Positions 1 through 9,427 of a stretch of DNA of 49,390 nt are shown here, one piece after another. The stretch is from Lachnospiraceae bacterium. Its GTDB lineage: Bacteria; Bacillota; Clostridia; Lachnospirales; Lachnospiraceae. The notes under the pieces are model-generated. The model did no database searches. It saw only the letters and a program-made list of their open reading frames with translations, and was not told the DNA's origin. The position numbers and the translations under genes are program-made. The DNA lies in assembly GCA_030526195.1 (NCBI GenBank), contig JAUNDG010000004.1, forward strand, positions 1 through 49,390, read 5' to 3'. Each line of letters begins with the position of its first letter. Positions within the stretch are counted from its first letter, which is position 1.

Positions 1-126
1 AGGCCGGGCGCTGATGGGCACGCTCAAATGAAGATATTGGTGCCGGGGGTGTTGCCGCCCGGGAGGCCGAGCGCTGATGGGCACACTCAAATGAAGATTT
101 TTGTGCCGGGGGTGATGTCGCCCGGG
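1..126. repeat. two 63-bp tandem direct repeats
   Basis: Positions 1-63 and 64-126 are near-identical copies, each starting AGGCCG and ending GCCCGGG, and a third copy seems to begin at 127 before decaying. The period is a multiple of three, and plus frame 1 stays open from the window edge to a TAG at 196-198, giving a 21-residue repeated peptide. No start codon or RBS is visible, so this may be the 3' end of a gene cut by the window or a non-coding repeat. I cannot decide between the two. Confidence 0.6.
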
Positions 127-813
127 AGGTCGGACCCTGACGAGGGGAAGAAAAGCAAGAATGCGGTGCCCAAAACGGGTATGGGAGAAGGTGTGTAGCA
201 CCGGCGGAAAGTAGGAAAGCAAGATTTTTGTGCCCGTCAGCGCTTGGCGGAGCGCGAAAGGGCACCGGCATCGGAGGGTAAGAAGCTTCATCGGTGTAGG
301 CCACTATTTTTGAGGCTGAAAAAGGCAAGGCTGGCAGGCCTAAAAGCAATCTCGCGGTGCCGAGGGGTCCTGACAAATCATTCCAACGAGGGTTCGAGCA
401 CCGCTGAGGGGAGATAGGCAAGAATTTGGTGCCGAGAGCCAACTGCCCAACGTGCTATCGAGGGTTCGAGCACCGATGAGGAGGTGAAAGGAAAACAATT
501 GGTGCCCAGGAGAATCTCTTTTGGCAACGAAGGGAAAAAGCAAGAGCGCCTGCGGCGCGGTGTTCGAGGGAGATATTGAGAAGCTGTCGGGTAAAAAAGC
601 AAGTGCGCCTGCGGCGCGGGGTTGCCTGCCCTTTGAATTGGTGGTAAGGTAGATGAAATAATAGAATAGTCTAATAATTGGTAATTAAGACATTGCAAAG
701 AAACACCCGTCTTCAGCCTGAAAGGGAGAGGGGATGGAACGTCAATCTGTCTTGAAATAAGTGCGAATGACTATTGAAAAAGTACAAAAACTATTGAAGA
801 AAGGACATGACAT
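127..813. other. gene-free stretch with degenerate repeats
   Basis: I see no convincing gene. The stretch holds further imperfect repeats: a 23-bp unit beginning CGAGGGTTCGAGCACCG at 387-409 and again at 459-481 (period 72), and a 21-bp unit containing GCGCCTGCGGCGCGG at 540-560 and 599-620. Short GCAAG...GGTGCC patterns recur between them. The last 200 bases are AT-richer and should hold the promoter of the surface-protein gene, but no clear -35/-10 pair stands out. Confidence 0.5.
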
Positions 814-866
814 ATGAGAGCTAAGAAATCATGGCGCGGGCTGACCGGCCTTGTGTTGAGGCATCT
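814..866 (+). pseudogene. detached signal-peptide start of the surface protein
   Basis: An ATG at 814 lies 8 bases after AAGGA (801-805), the only good RBS here. Its frame encodes MRAKKSWRGLTGLVL, the basic n-region and start of a hydrophobic h-region of a signal peptide, and then runs into arginine-rich nonsense. The long surface-protein frame is a different one and its first ATG (831) has no RBS. The simplest reading is a frameshifting deletion at about 850-865 that removed the rest of the signal peptide. A sequencing error could mimic a pure frameshift, but the missing hydrophobic core suggests a real deletion. Confidence 0.6.
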
Positions 867-3800
867 GAAACACTTAACGGCGAAGCCAACACGGCCGACG
901 GCGAAACAGGCGATAGTGCTGACTGGGCAACGGTCACCGCTGACGCAACCCTCAACGGTACAACCGACACCTCCGACGATGAGGATTCTGAAATGGATCC
1001 TCCTTATGAGGGACCGGCGCTGGAGTCTATCATGCGGGAACAGGACAGCAATTGGGTTGGTCCGACGGATGAACGTCCGGCTGCCCTGCCGGGGGATGAG
1101 AATGAAACGGATCTTGGTTTATATATCAACGGCGCCCCTGTCAGGGAATCTCAGATTGGTGACATCTTAAATGACGGCACCTGCCGGTTTGATCCGACAA
1201 ACCGGACTCTTTATCTGTCCGGTTCAACAACCGAGCAGATCGCTTCTGACAGCAGCCTCATCATTGAACTGGCAGAAGGCACCACAAGCACCATAGCTGA
1301 ACCGCGTGTTGCCGGCATTGTGACAGACGAGAAACTGATCATCACCGGTAAAGGCAGTCTGGTCATCACAAGACCCGCAGACTCGGAGGGTGCCTATGCA
1401 CGCAAGTCTTCGGGTATTATCTCACACGGCGATATTCTCCTGGAGTCTCCGAAGATCCTGATCGACAGCTATGCTTACGGCATTTACGGCGATCAAGATA
1501 TCGTGATGAACGACTTTACAGACTATCAGATAGATAAATGTGAGTACGGGATTTACAGCAAGGGCGGGAATATTGGCATCACATCAGCCGGTGTGGAAGG
1601 CAAGCCGGGCACGCTGAGCATTGTAACCGATGACATTGCCCTGGCGGTCAACAATGGTCTTAGTCCGCTGGAAGAAGCATCAAGTCCCAGCGCCATCTTT
1701 TTGAACGGTTATACCGATGTATCATTATCGTCCAAGGACAATCCTGCTGTTATCGGTATTAACGGTACCCTGAGTATCAATGATCACGCCCGTCTGACGG
1801 CAAAAGTCAGAGAATCATCATTTAATAAGTCTATTTCCGCCGTGGCGATCGATCGGTTCAGACTGAACGGGACCGGCTCTCCTCAGCTATTTGAACCGTA
1901 TCGGTACAATGATCATGTGCCGGCCATTCGCGGCACCGGCAATCTGATCGATGTCAAAGGTGGTGACACCTTCCATCAGTACCTGCGGACCTATAACAAA
2001 CAAAATGATTTTGATACTTACGACTATTCGACGGGGCCACACATCGATCGCATCAGTCTGAGTGAAAGGTCAATTTCAATTAAAAATAATGAAAAGAAGC
2101 AGCTGACGGTAACCTTCTCTCCCAGCCATGCGGTCGGCCAGACGGTTTACTGGTCCAGCGAAAACAAGGGCGCTGCCTTAGTGGACGATACCGGTCTTGT
2201 GAGCGGTAATTATGAAGGCACCACCACCATCACAGCTGAAACAGCCAACGGCCGGAAAGCAACCTGTGAGGTGACCGTCACCTGCGCTCATGCGCGCACG
2301 ATTCATCGCACCTATATCGCCCCGACCTGCAGTAAGGACGGGCGGAAGGAATACTACATTTGCAGACGGTGTGAGCGGTATTTTGAGGATGCGGCTACGA
2401 CGAAGGAGATCACCGATAAAGAAAGTGTGACCATCCCGGCCGCCGGCCATACCTATGACAGCATCCCGGCCGTCAAAGCCACCTGCGCCAAGACCGGCAG
2501 TGTAGCCTATTGGGTCTGCCGCCAGGGCGATTCCCTTTACATTGACCCGAACACCAAACAGGAGGCCACAAAGGAACAGACCGTTCTGCCGGTGGATCCG
2601 ACCAACCATGTGGGACGTTCGGAACTCAAAAATGAAAAAGCTGCCACTTGTCTCGAGGAGGGCTACACCGGCGACATCCACTGCTCATCCTGCCAGGCGA
2701 AGCTCATTTCCGGTGAAAGCGTGCCGAAGACCGATCACGTCAAGGCCACGACCTGGTCAGGTGATGCCGATCAGCATTGGTACGGCTGTGCAACCTCGGG
2801 CTGTACATACATTTTTGAAGACACAAAAGCAGCGCATACCAAGAGCGCCTGGATTGTTGAAAAAGAGGCTACGGCCACAGAACCGGGCCGCAAGTATAAG
2901 AAATGCACGATTTGCCAGCGGGAGCTTGAATCGGAAGTGATCCCGACTCCGGGTCCGCCCCCGTACCCGACTCCGACCCCGGAACCAACCCCGACTCCCG
3001 AGCCGTCACCGGTGAAGGATAAGGTGAAACGCATCGGCGGTCAGGACCGTTACGCCACCGCTGCCCTCATTGCAAAGGAAGCCTTTGCGGGCGAAGAGGT
3101 GAAGCAGGTGGTCATCGTTACCGGCCGGAACTTCCCGGATGCTCTGTCCGCCGGCGGTTTTGCCGGTTTCTGCGACAGCCCGATCCTCATTTCCAATGAG
3201 ACCAGGCTGAACGCACAGACAAAAGCCCTGTTGAAGAGTTACAAATCCCTGGAGAAGGTCACCGTCATCGGCGCCACCTTCAGTGACAACTTCTATCAGG
3301 AACTGGCCGCGGCCACCGGTCTTACCAGACAAGAGGGCTTCGACTGGAAGGGCACCGGCATTTACACCCTGGCCGGCAAGGATCGCTACGATACCTCAAA
3401 GGCCGTGCTGGAAGCGCTTCTTGAAAATGAGTCATTTAAGCCGGATTACGTTTTCGTTACCACCGGCAAGACACCGGCGGATGCCCTGTCTGCATCAGCT
3501 GCCGCTTATCGCTATGGGTATCCCATCGTGCTGAGCCGCAAAAATGGTCTGACGGAAGACGTGCGCAGCATCATTTCCGAAAGAGGCCTTCGGGTCGTGA
3601 TGCTGGGCGGCGCGGAAGCCGTTAATGATCCGAACCTTAACATTTACAAGCGTCTGGAGGGCAGCAACCGCTACGCCACCTCTGTGGCCATCGCCCGGTT
3701 CTGCGCCAATACGCTGGATTCCGACGGTTATGGCAACGTGGCCATCGCCTCCGGTGCGGATAAGAATTATCCGGATGCGCTGGTGGGCGGCATGTTGCTG

Positions 3801-3986
3801 GGCCGCAAGGGTGGTCAGATGATCCTCGTGCGTGGTCTGCAGCCGGACAACAACCCGTACCCGGCTGAGTACTTCAAAGAGAAGAAGACCGCTTACACCG
3901 CCGGCCTTCAGAATGTCTACATTCTGGGCAGCGAAGAGGCGGTAAAGGACGACACGGTGAACAAGATCATCAAGGTACTGTCCTGA
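831..3986 (+). CDS. CWB2-repeat cell-surface protein (5' end frameshifted)
   Basis: A 1051-codon frame for a modular wall protein. In order: residues about 80-400 form a beta-rich region with repeated GIYG/GIYSKGGNI-type turns, resembling clostridial carbohydrate-binding or beta-helix domains; about 405-480 is a Big_2-like Ig domain (LSERSISIKNNEKKQLTVTF); about 480-700 are Cys-paired repeats (ATC-x-G...C..C); about 704-726 is a Pro/Thr linker; from about 730 to the end there are three CWB2 repeats (GGQDRYATA, GKDRYDTSK, GSNRYATSV), which in this family bind anionic wall polymers non-covalently. The chosen start is only the first ATG of the frame; the native start is probably 814 in another frame. 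As it stands the product would lack a signal peptide and may not be exported. Function beyond surface attachment is unknown. Confidence 0.8.
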   Translation: MARADRPCVEASETLNGEANTADGETGDSADWATVTADATLNGTTDTSDDEDSEMDPPYEGPALESIMREQDSNWVGPTDERPAALPGDENETDLGLYINGAPVRESQIGDILNDGTCRFDPTNRTLYLSGSTTEQIASDSSLIIELAEGTTSTIAEPRVAGIVTDEKLIITGKGSLVITRPADSEGAYARKSSGIISHGDILLESPKILIDSYAYGIYGDQDIVMNDFTDYQIDKCEYGIYSKGGNIGITSAGVEGKPGTLSIVTDDIALAVNNGLSPLEEASSPSAIFLNGYTDVSLSSKDNPAVIGINGTLSINDHARLTAKVRESSFNKSISAVAIDRFRLNGTGSPQLFEPYRYNDHVPAIRGTGNLIDVKGGDTFHQYLRTYNKQNDFDTYDYSTGPHIDRISLSERSISIKNNEKKQLTVTFSPSHAVGQTVYWSSENKGAALVDDTGLVSGNYEGTTTITAETANGRKATCEVTVTCAHARTIHRTYIAPTCSKDGRKEYYICRRCERYFEDAATTKEITDKESVTIPAAGHTYDSIPAVKATCAKTGSVAYWVCRQGDSLYIDPNTKQEATKEQTVLPVDPTNHVGRSELKNEKAATCLEEGYTGDIHCSSCQAKLISGESVPKTDHVKATTWSGDADQHWYGCATSGCTYIFEDTKAAHTKSAWIVEKEATATEPGRKYKKCTICQRELESEVIPTPGPPPYPTPTPEPTPTPEPSPVKDKVKRIGGQDRYATAALIAKEAFAGEEVKQVVIVTGRNFPDALSAGGFAGFCDSPILISNETRLNAQTKALLKSYKSLEKVTVIGATFSDNFYQELAAATGLTRQEGFDWKGTGIYTLAGKDRYDTSKAVLEALLENESFKPDYVFVTTGKTPADALSASAAAYRYGYPIVLSRKNGLTEDVRSIISERGLRVVMLGGAEAVNDPNLNIYKRLEGSNRYATSVAIARFCANTLDSDGYGNVAIASGADKNYPDALVGGMLLGRKGGQMILVRGLQPDNNPYPAEYFKEKKTAYTAGLQNVYILGSEEAVKDDTVNKIIKVLS

Positions 3987-4090
3987 CAACCAAGACGCAG
4001 TCCTGAAGTCCAAGATACTGTATGGAAACCAAGGCGCTGTCCTGAAAATCAAGATGATATCCTGAGTCCCAGGGTACTGTCCTGACAGCC
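3972..4090. repeat. six tandem 20-bp repeats overlapping the surface gene's stop
   Basis: Units start at 3972, 3992, 4012 (19 bp), 4031, 4051 and 4071, with consensus AAGnnnCTGTCCTGAnnnCC. The first unit contains the last sense codons and the TGA of the surface-protein gene; most later units keep the TCCTGA core. The array ends just before the terminator. It looks like slippage or duplication of the gene's 3' end followed by drift. Confidence 0.75.
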
Positions 4091-4100
4091 AACAAAAATA

Positions 4101-4133
4101 ACCCCCGCATCACGATCGTGGTGCGGGGGTTTT
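4101..4133 (+). terminator. rho-independent terminator
   Basis: ACCCCCGCA pairs with TGCGGGGGT around a palindromic CACGATCGTG, followed by TTTT. It closes the surface-protein gene and may also serve the convergent dehydrogenase gene. Confidence 0.85.
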
Positions 4134-4174
4134 ATCATAGACTTTTATGTTAGGGATTATCGTCAGACGAAGAA

Positions 4175-5263
4175 TCAGTCAAACATTTTGTGACCCAGCT
4201 TATCGGCTGTGATCATAGCGTTGTACAGCTGAACCGGTGTGACATCGCCAACCATGTTGTGGATGGATTCGCCCGGAGCGCAGGCAGCTTCGCAGGCCGG
4301 CATCAGACGTGTGGCATCTGTGATACCCATTTCAGCCAGAGTGACCGGCAGACCGACTTCGTGGCAGAAGTTGAAGACTTCTTCAATTTCAGCCTTCGGA
4401 GCACCTTCGATGATCAGCTGAGTCAGAGTACCGTAGGCTACGCATTCGCCGTGCATAGCGGTCAGTTCATCAAGAACTGTCAGACCGTTGTAGACAGAGT
4501 GAGCCACAGCCAGACCGCCGTTGTCGGCGCCGACACCTGACAGATAAGTGTTGGCTTCGATGATGGCATCAAGAGCCGGTGTGACAGCATTCAGGTCAGA
4601 AGACTGAACAGCGGCATAGCCGTATTCGCGCAGTGTCTTGTAGCACAGTTCGCAAAGCGCCATGGCAGAACGTGTGATACCGCCATTTTCCAGAGACGGA
4701 GAGTCATTGCGGTTGCAGTGACGGGCTTCGAAATAAGTACCCAGAGCATCGCCCATACCGGAAACCAGGAAACGAGTCGGCGCCTTGGCAATGATAGCGG
4801 AGTCGACCAGAACGAATTCCGGATTTCTCGGATAGAAGAGATAGCTGTTGAAGGTGTGGTCATCGTTGTAGATAACAGACAGACCTGTGCACGGTGCGTC
4901 AGTGGCGCAGACAGTCGGTACGATGGCGACCGGTTTCTTTTCATAGTAGGCTGTGGCCTTGGCTGTATCGATGGCAGAACCGCCGCCGACACCGACAACG
5001 ACATCAATGTTGTCTTCACGGACGATGGCTCTCATACGTTCGATTTCACCGACAGAGCTGATGCCCTTGAATACTTCATAACGGCGATAGGCATCTGTGC
5101 CTTCGAAACCCTCTTCCAGGCCTTCCTGGCAACCCTTCAGACCGCTGTTGGAGCAGACGAAGAGGTAACGCTGACCAAGATCGGCAGATTCAGCAGCAAA
5201 TTCCTTCAGACTGCCTTCAGCCTGGATGTATTTGAGCGGAGCGCGCATAAGTTTTGTTCTCAT
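4175..5263 (-). CDS. gldA: glycerol dehydrogenase (iron-type family)
   Basis: A 362-residue member of the GldA branch of the metal-dependent alcohol dehydrogenases, which oxidise glycerol to dihydroxyacetone with NAD+ in the cytosol. Visible features are the dinucleotide-binding GVGGGSAIDTAKA, the family stretch PTVCATDAPCTGLSVIY, and the three expected metal ligands (Asp in GMGDALGTYFEAR, His in AVAHSVYNG, His in TAMHGECV). Length matches the family. The start at 5263 sits 8 bases after AAAGGAG; an upstream in-frame start would add 14 residues without an RBS. It is a single-gene unit with its own promoter, and no dihydroxyacetone kinase is adjacent. Confidence 0.93.
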   Translation of the reverse strand: MRTKLMRAPLKYIQAEGSLKEFAAESADLGQRYLFVCSNSGLKGCQEGLEEGFEGTDAYRRYEVFKGISSVGEIERMRAIVREDNIDVVVGVGGGSAIDTAKATAYYEKKPVAIVPTVCATDAPCTGLSVIYNDDHTFNSYLFYPRNPEFVLVDSAIIAKAPTRFLVSGMGDALGTYFEARHCNRNDSPSLENGGITRSAMALCELCYKTLREYGYAAVQSSDLNAVTPALDAIIEANTYLSGVGADNGGLAVAHSVYNGLTVLDELTAMHGECVAYGTLTQLIIEGAPKAEIEEVFNFCHEVGLPVTLAEMGITDATRLMPACEAACAPGESIHNMVGDVTPVQLYNAMITADKLGHKMFD

Positions 5264-5320
5264 AATGGATTCTCCTTTATTGTAAGATTGTAAAATAATT
5301 AACAAGCCCGTTACGTTCTT

Positions 5321-5348
5321 ATCATAGTCTTATTTTTGAAAATATCAA
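5321..5348 (-). promoter_or_regulatory. sigma-A-type promoter for the glycerol dehydrogenase gene
   Basis: Read on the minus strand: TTGATA (5348-5343), a 16-bp spacer, TATGAT (5326-5321), about 55 bases before the ATG. Confidence 0.6.
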
Positions 5349-5534
5349 GAGCCATTTATTATGAATGGTCACACTAATAAAATATGATGAAACGATGTAT
5401 CAAGTGGATTCGAATAATAAGGTGAAAACCAACCGATGGTCAGGGGAACAGAAGTGACCGTGACTTCCATACCGGATAAAGCGTATGAAATCACTGCCGT
5501 TCAATTGTCCGAAAAAATCATGGGTAATTTGTCA

Positions 5535-5553
5535 CAATTTGTCTGACAAATTG
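5535..5553. promoter_or_regulatory. 19-bp inverted repeat, possible operator
   Basis: CAATTTGTC-T-GACAAATTG is a perfect 9+9 palindrome with one central base, and an extra half-site AATTTGTCA lies just upstream (5527-5535). It ends 11 bases before the putative -35 of the sensor-kinase gene, where a dimeric regulator could bind. The binder is unknown. Confidence 0.5.
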
Positions 5554-5564
5554 TTGAGACTGAA

Positions 5565-5594
5565 TTGATTTCATTTCTAAAAAAGTGATATTAT
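5565..5594 (+). promoter_or_regulatory. probable promoter of the sensor kinase
   Basis: TTGATT (5565-5570), 18-bp spacer, TATTAT (5589-5594), about 50 bases before the ATG. Confidence 0.4.
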
Positions 5595-5644
5595 TCACAT
5601 GAATATGTTCTTTTTTAGAAAATGATCTTTTCGAGGTTAAACGT

Positions 5645-8600
5645 ATGCTCAAACGATTAACTGATTTAAAAAATAAAGGAAGAATAGCCCTGTTTGCGGC
5701 CTGCCTGATGACCATCGGTTTGGTGGCGATGCTGGTGGCCCTTCTTCCCGAAAATGTGCAGGCCGCCGGCTCCGAGACGAAGATCGTGCGTGTCGGCTAT
5801 GTCAATGCCGAGAACTACGAGGAGGGCGGCCCCGGCGAATATAAGCGCGGCTTCGGCTACGAGTATTTCCAGAAGATCGCCTCCATTACGGGCTGGAAGT
5901 ATGAGTACGTTTACGGCAGCTTCGCGGAATGCTATGAGATGCTGGAAAATGGCGAGATCGACCTTTTCGGCAATGTATCCGTTAAGCCGGAGCGTATCGG
6001 CAAGGTGCTGTTCTCCGACTATCCGCAGGGCAAGGATACCTACTGGCTGTATGCCGGTGCCCATCGCCAGGACCTGCTGACCAAGGATATGACAAAGCTG
6101 AACGGCACCCGCATCGGTGTCACCCGTGGCAGTTTCCAGGAAACACTGCTCAATGACTGGATCGAGGAACGTGAGCTGACCGATATCGAGGTGGTGGGGT
6201 GTGACGGTTTCAACGACATGATGACCCGCCTCGACAATGCGGAACTGGATGCCATCGCCGCACCGGACCTGTCCACCAATTACGGTTACAAGATCATCAC
6301 CATGCTGGGAACCAGCGATTATTACTTCGCTGTTTCCAAAGACCGGACCGATATTCTGGAAGAATTAAATGAAGCGTTATACGAGATCCAGACGGCCGAG
6401 CCGGAATACAACAGCCTGCTGGCCAATCGTTATTATTACAAGGTGGCCAGCGGTCTTATCGTAAATGAAGATGAGGAAGCCTGGCTGTCCGCGCATAACA
6501 ACACCCTGCGCATGGGCTGCCAGTCCGATTATCTGCCCTTCATCGGCGAAAAGGACGGTCAATATGTCGGTGTTATCATGACCATCGTGGAAGCTCTGGA
6601 GCAGGAATACGGCATCAATGTGGAGCTTTCCCTGTATCCGGATCTTGATGCCATGAAGACAGCGGTCCGCAACAACGAGATCGATATTATCGGCCCTGTT
6701 GTCGGCGATTTCTATCTGGCTGAGCAGGATGATCTGGTGCTGACAGAAGCCATCGTTCAGACAACACCGGTCATTTTCTATCGCGGCAATGATTACAATG
6801 CCAGTATTCAAACCATCGCCGTCACCGATAAATCCGTTTTCAACTCCGATGTGGTCGGTGTTCTTTTCCCGGAATCGGAGATCCTTGAATGCAGCGCTCC
6901 GGATGACTGCCTGGCTGCCGTTGAATCCGGCAAGGCCGGCTGCACCATTGTGCCGGCGGCCCGGATCAATATCGTCAAAAAGAATCCGGTGACCGACAGT
7001 CTGACCACCGTTGAAATGACAAAGCGACTGGACATCCGTCTTCTGGCCACCAGAGACAATCGTCGTGCCGCCACCATCGTCAACAAAGCTATCCTGCATT
7101 CTTCTGTGGCGCTGAGTGGTATGGCTCTGGCCGAAAATGCCAATTCAGAACTGAAGACAACGGTACTGGATATCCTGAAGCGCTACACGCTGCCGATCCT
7201 TATTGTCATCGGTTTGATCATTCTGGCGCTTTTGTACCTGAGTATCTCTCTGTATAAAAACAGAAAGAAGGTCGTCGAAGCGTTGGAAGCCGCCAACATG
7301 GCCAATGAGGTGGCGGCCGATTCCAACACGAAGCTCCAGAAATCCAATGAGCAGCTGACATCACAGCTTGGTATCATCAATTCTGTGGCCGGTGTCTATG
7401 TCTCGTTGTTTTACATTGATCTTAAGACGGGTTCCTTTGAATCCTTCGGTGAGAATATGGAACCGGTGGAAGAGGTTATCCGGAAAAGCCACAATGCCAA
7501 AGAAGCTTTCTTCCACATGTGCGAAAGCTCTGTTGATCCGCAGTATATTGAGAGTGTGCTGACCTTTACGGATGTTGAGACTTTGCCCGAGCGTCTTAAG
7601 GGACAGCCCTGGATCAGCATCCAGTTCCCCACACCTGCCGGTCGCTGGGCTGAAGGGATGTTTATTCCGGTCGACTATGAAGATGATGGCGACGTCCGTC
7701 ATGTGATGTGGGGTATCCGCAGCATCAATGAGCAGAAGGAAAAAGAACTGGCTTATCAGCATGAGCTGCAGGCTCTGGCTGACAGAGCGCAAAGCGCCAA
7801 TAAAGCCAAGACCGACTTCCTGTTTAATATGTCCCATGACATCCGGACTCCGATGAATGCCATCATCGGCTACACGGAGCTGTTAAAGCGTCATCATGAT
7901 GATGAGGCGGCTGTGACGGATTATATAGAGAAAATCGAAAACTCCAATGCGTTCCTGCTGTCCCTCATAAACAACGTTCTGGAAATGGCCCGTATCGAAA
8001 GCGGTAAGGAGCGTCTTGATGAGCGCATCTGCAATCTTAACGATATCAGCATTTCTTTGTTCTCTGTTTTCGAAGAACAGTTTAAAGAGAAGAACATCGA
8101 GGTCGTTAAAGGCTCTGACATTCAGCACAGCATTTTCTGGGCTGATGACACGAAACTGAGCGAGATCCTGCTCAACCTGATGAGCAATGCCGTCAAATAC
8201 ACGCCGGCCGGCGGCCGTATCACCATGACGATAAAAGAACTGCCGCCGGAACGTGAAGGTTGGGTAACCTTTAAAACGGTTCTGTCAGATACCGGTATCG
8301 GTATGTCCGGGGACTTCCTGCCGCATATCTTTGATGAATTTGCCCGTGAGCAGAACACCACCTCCAGCGGCATCATGGGCACGGGCCTTGGTATGCCGAT
8401 CGTGAAGCGTCTGGTGGAACTGATGGGCGGCTCAATCGAGGTCGAAAGTGAATTGGGCGTCGGCACCACATTTACGCTGATCCTGTCTCACCGCATCGCC
8501 TACGATGGCCAGGATGCGACGGAAAGCGAGATGGAAATGGTCTTCGACGACGCCATTTTCAAAGGAAAACGCATTCTGATGGCCGAGGACAATGACCTGA

Positions 8601-9379
8601 ATGCCGAGATCGCCACCATGATCCTGGAGGAGGAAGGCTTCCTGGTCGAGCGGGCCGAAGACGGTATCGTTTGCATCGATAAGCTTAAGAAGGCACCGGC
8701 CAATTATTACGATCTTATCCTTATGGATGTTCAGATGCCCAACATGGACGGTTACAAAGCCACGAAGCTGATCCGTAAGTTCGAAGATCCGGAGAAGGCC
8801 AACATCCCGATCATTGCCATGACGGCCAACGCCTTCGAGGAGGATAAGATCAATGCGTATGCGGCCGGCATGAACGCGCATCAGGCAAAACCCCTTGAGA
8901 TCGTCAGCCTGAAAAATACACTGGGCCGTATCTTGACCCACTCGGCTCTGAGCCGTGACACCTTCGCCAACTGGCGTGAACGCTTCCGGGAATGCGAAGA
9001 ATTCATGGAATTTGAGGAAAAGTATCGCGAGCGGGGCATTCCCTGTGGATGTCTGGTTTACGAGGCCCACGGCGCCGGCAATATCCTTTACGCCGATGAC
9101 ACGCTGCTGAAGATTTTCGGCTGCGACAGCTTCGAGGAATTTAAGGAAATGGTCGGCGGTTCCTTCAAAAATGTGGTTCATCCCGATGACATCGCCCGTA
9201 TCGAGGGCGAGATTCAGGACCAGATCAAGGTATCGCCCCAGAATATCGACCGCGTGCAGTACCGCATCGTGAGAAAAGACGGCAAGGTGCTCCGGGTCGA
9301 TGATATCGGCCGCAAGCTGTACATTCAGAACGGCAAGGCCATTTACTACGTTTTCGTGGTCGATACGGAAGAGTGGTAA
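5645..9379 (+). CDS. hybrid sensor histidine kinase with two solute-binding domains
   Basis: A 1244-residue membrane phosphorelay protein. Order: N-terminal signal or membrane anchor (18-40); two SBP_bac_3-like amino-acid-binding domains outside the cell (about 45-270 and 280-505); membrane helix (about 516-538); a coiled segment and PAS-like region (545-710); HisKA with SHDIRTPMNAI, phospho-acceptor His731; HATPase_c with NAVKYTPAGG, DTGIGM and GTGLGM boxes; a receiver domain with Asp1028 in ILMDVQMPNMDG; and a C-terminal PAS domain (about 1100-1244). GAGGTT precedes the ATG. No partner response regulator or HPt gene is adjacent, so the output is unknown; the binding domains suggest it senses an amino acid or similar small solute. 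A PAS domain after the receiver is unusual. Confidence 0.9.
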   Translation: MLKRLTDLKNKGRIALFAACLMTIGLVAMLVALLPENVQAAGSETKIVRVGYVNAENYEEGGPGEYKRGFGYEYFQKIASITGWKYEYVYGSFAECYEMLENGEIDLFGNVSVKPERIGKVLFSDYPQGKDTYWLYAGAHRQDLLTKDMTKLNGTRIGVTRGSFQETLLNDWIEERELTDIEVVGCDGFNDMMTRLDNAELDAIAAPDLSTNYGYKIITMLGTSDYYFAVSKDRTDILEELNEALYEIQTAEPEYNSLLANRYYYKVASGLIVNEDEEAWLSAHNNTLRMGCQSDYLPFIGEKDGQYVGVIMTIVEALEQEYGINVELSLYPDLDAMKTAVRNNEIDIIGPVVGDFYLAEQDDLVLTEAIVQTTPVIFYRGNDYNASIQTIAVTDKSVFNSDVVGVLFPESEILECSAPDDCLAAVESGKAGCTIVPAARINIVKKNPVTDSLTTVEMTKRLDIRLLATRDNRRAATIVNKAILHSSVALSGMALAENANSELKTTVLDILKRYTLPILIVIGLIILALLYLSISLYKNRKKVVEALEAANMANEVAADSNTKLQKSNEQLTSQLGIINSVAGVYVSLFYIDLKTGSFESFGENMEPVEEVIRKSHNAKEAFFHMCESSVDPQYIESVLTFTDVETLPERLKGQPWISIQFPTPAGRWAEGMFIPVDYEDDGDVRHVMWGIRSINEQKEKELAYQHELQALADRAQSANKAKTDFLFNMSHDIRTPMNAIIGYTELLKRHHDDEAAVTDYIEKIENSNAFLLSLINNVLEMARIESGKERLDERICNLNDISISLFSVFEEQFKEKNIEVVKGSDIQHSIFWADDTKLSEILLNLMSNAVKYTPAGGRITMTIKELPPEREGWVTFKTVLSDTGIGMSGDFLPHIFDEFAREQNTTSSGIMGTGLGMPIVKRLVELMGGSIEVESELGVGTTFTLILSHRIAYDGQDATESEMEMVFDDAIFKGKRILMAEDNDLNAEIATMILEEEGFLVERAEDGIVCIDKLKKAPANYYDLILMDVQMPNMDGYKATKLIRKFEDPEKANIPIIAMTANAFEEDKINAYAAGMNAHQAKPLEIVSLKNTLGRILTHSALSRDTFANWRERFRECEEFMEFEEKYRERGIPCGCLVYEAHGAGNILYADDTLLKIFGCDSFEEFKEMVGGSFKNVVHPDDIARIEGEIQDQIKVSPQNIDRVQYRIVRKDGKVLRVDDIGRKLYIQNGKAIYYVFVVDTEEW

Positions 9380-9427
9380 TAGAGAAAACAGGCACCGGCA
9401 GCGGTGCAGATTCTTTTGAGGCAACAC

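Larger units (their letters stand above)
5264..5644. other. intergenic region between divergent gldA and sensor kinase
   Basis: The 381 bases hold the minus-strand gldA promoter (5321-5348), a 19-bp inverted repeat (5535-5553) and a likely plus-strand promoter (5565-5594). I see no small gene between them. Confidence 0.6.

Noticed and set aside
340-698. Minus-strand frames in the repeat region as genes
   Set aside because: No RBS, no recognisable domain, and composition explained by repeats.
814-1170. The 118-codon frame starting at 814 as a complete gene
   Set aside because: Only its first ~15 codons look protein-like; the rest is Arg/Pro-rich shadow of the long surface-protein frame. Kept only as a detached signal peptide.
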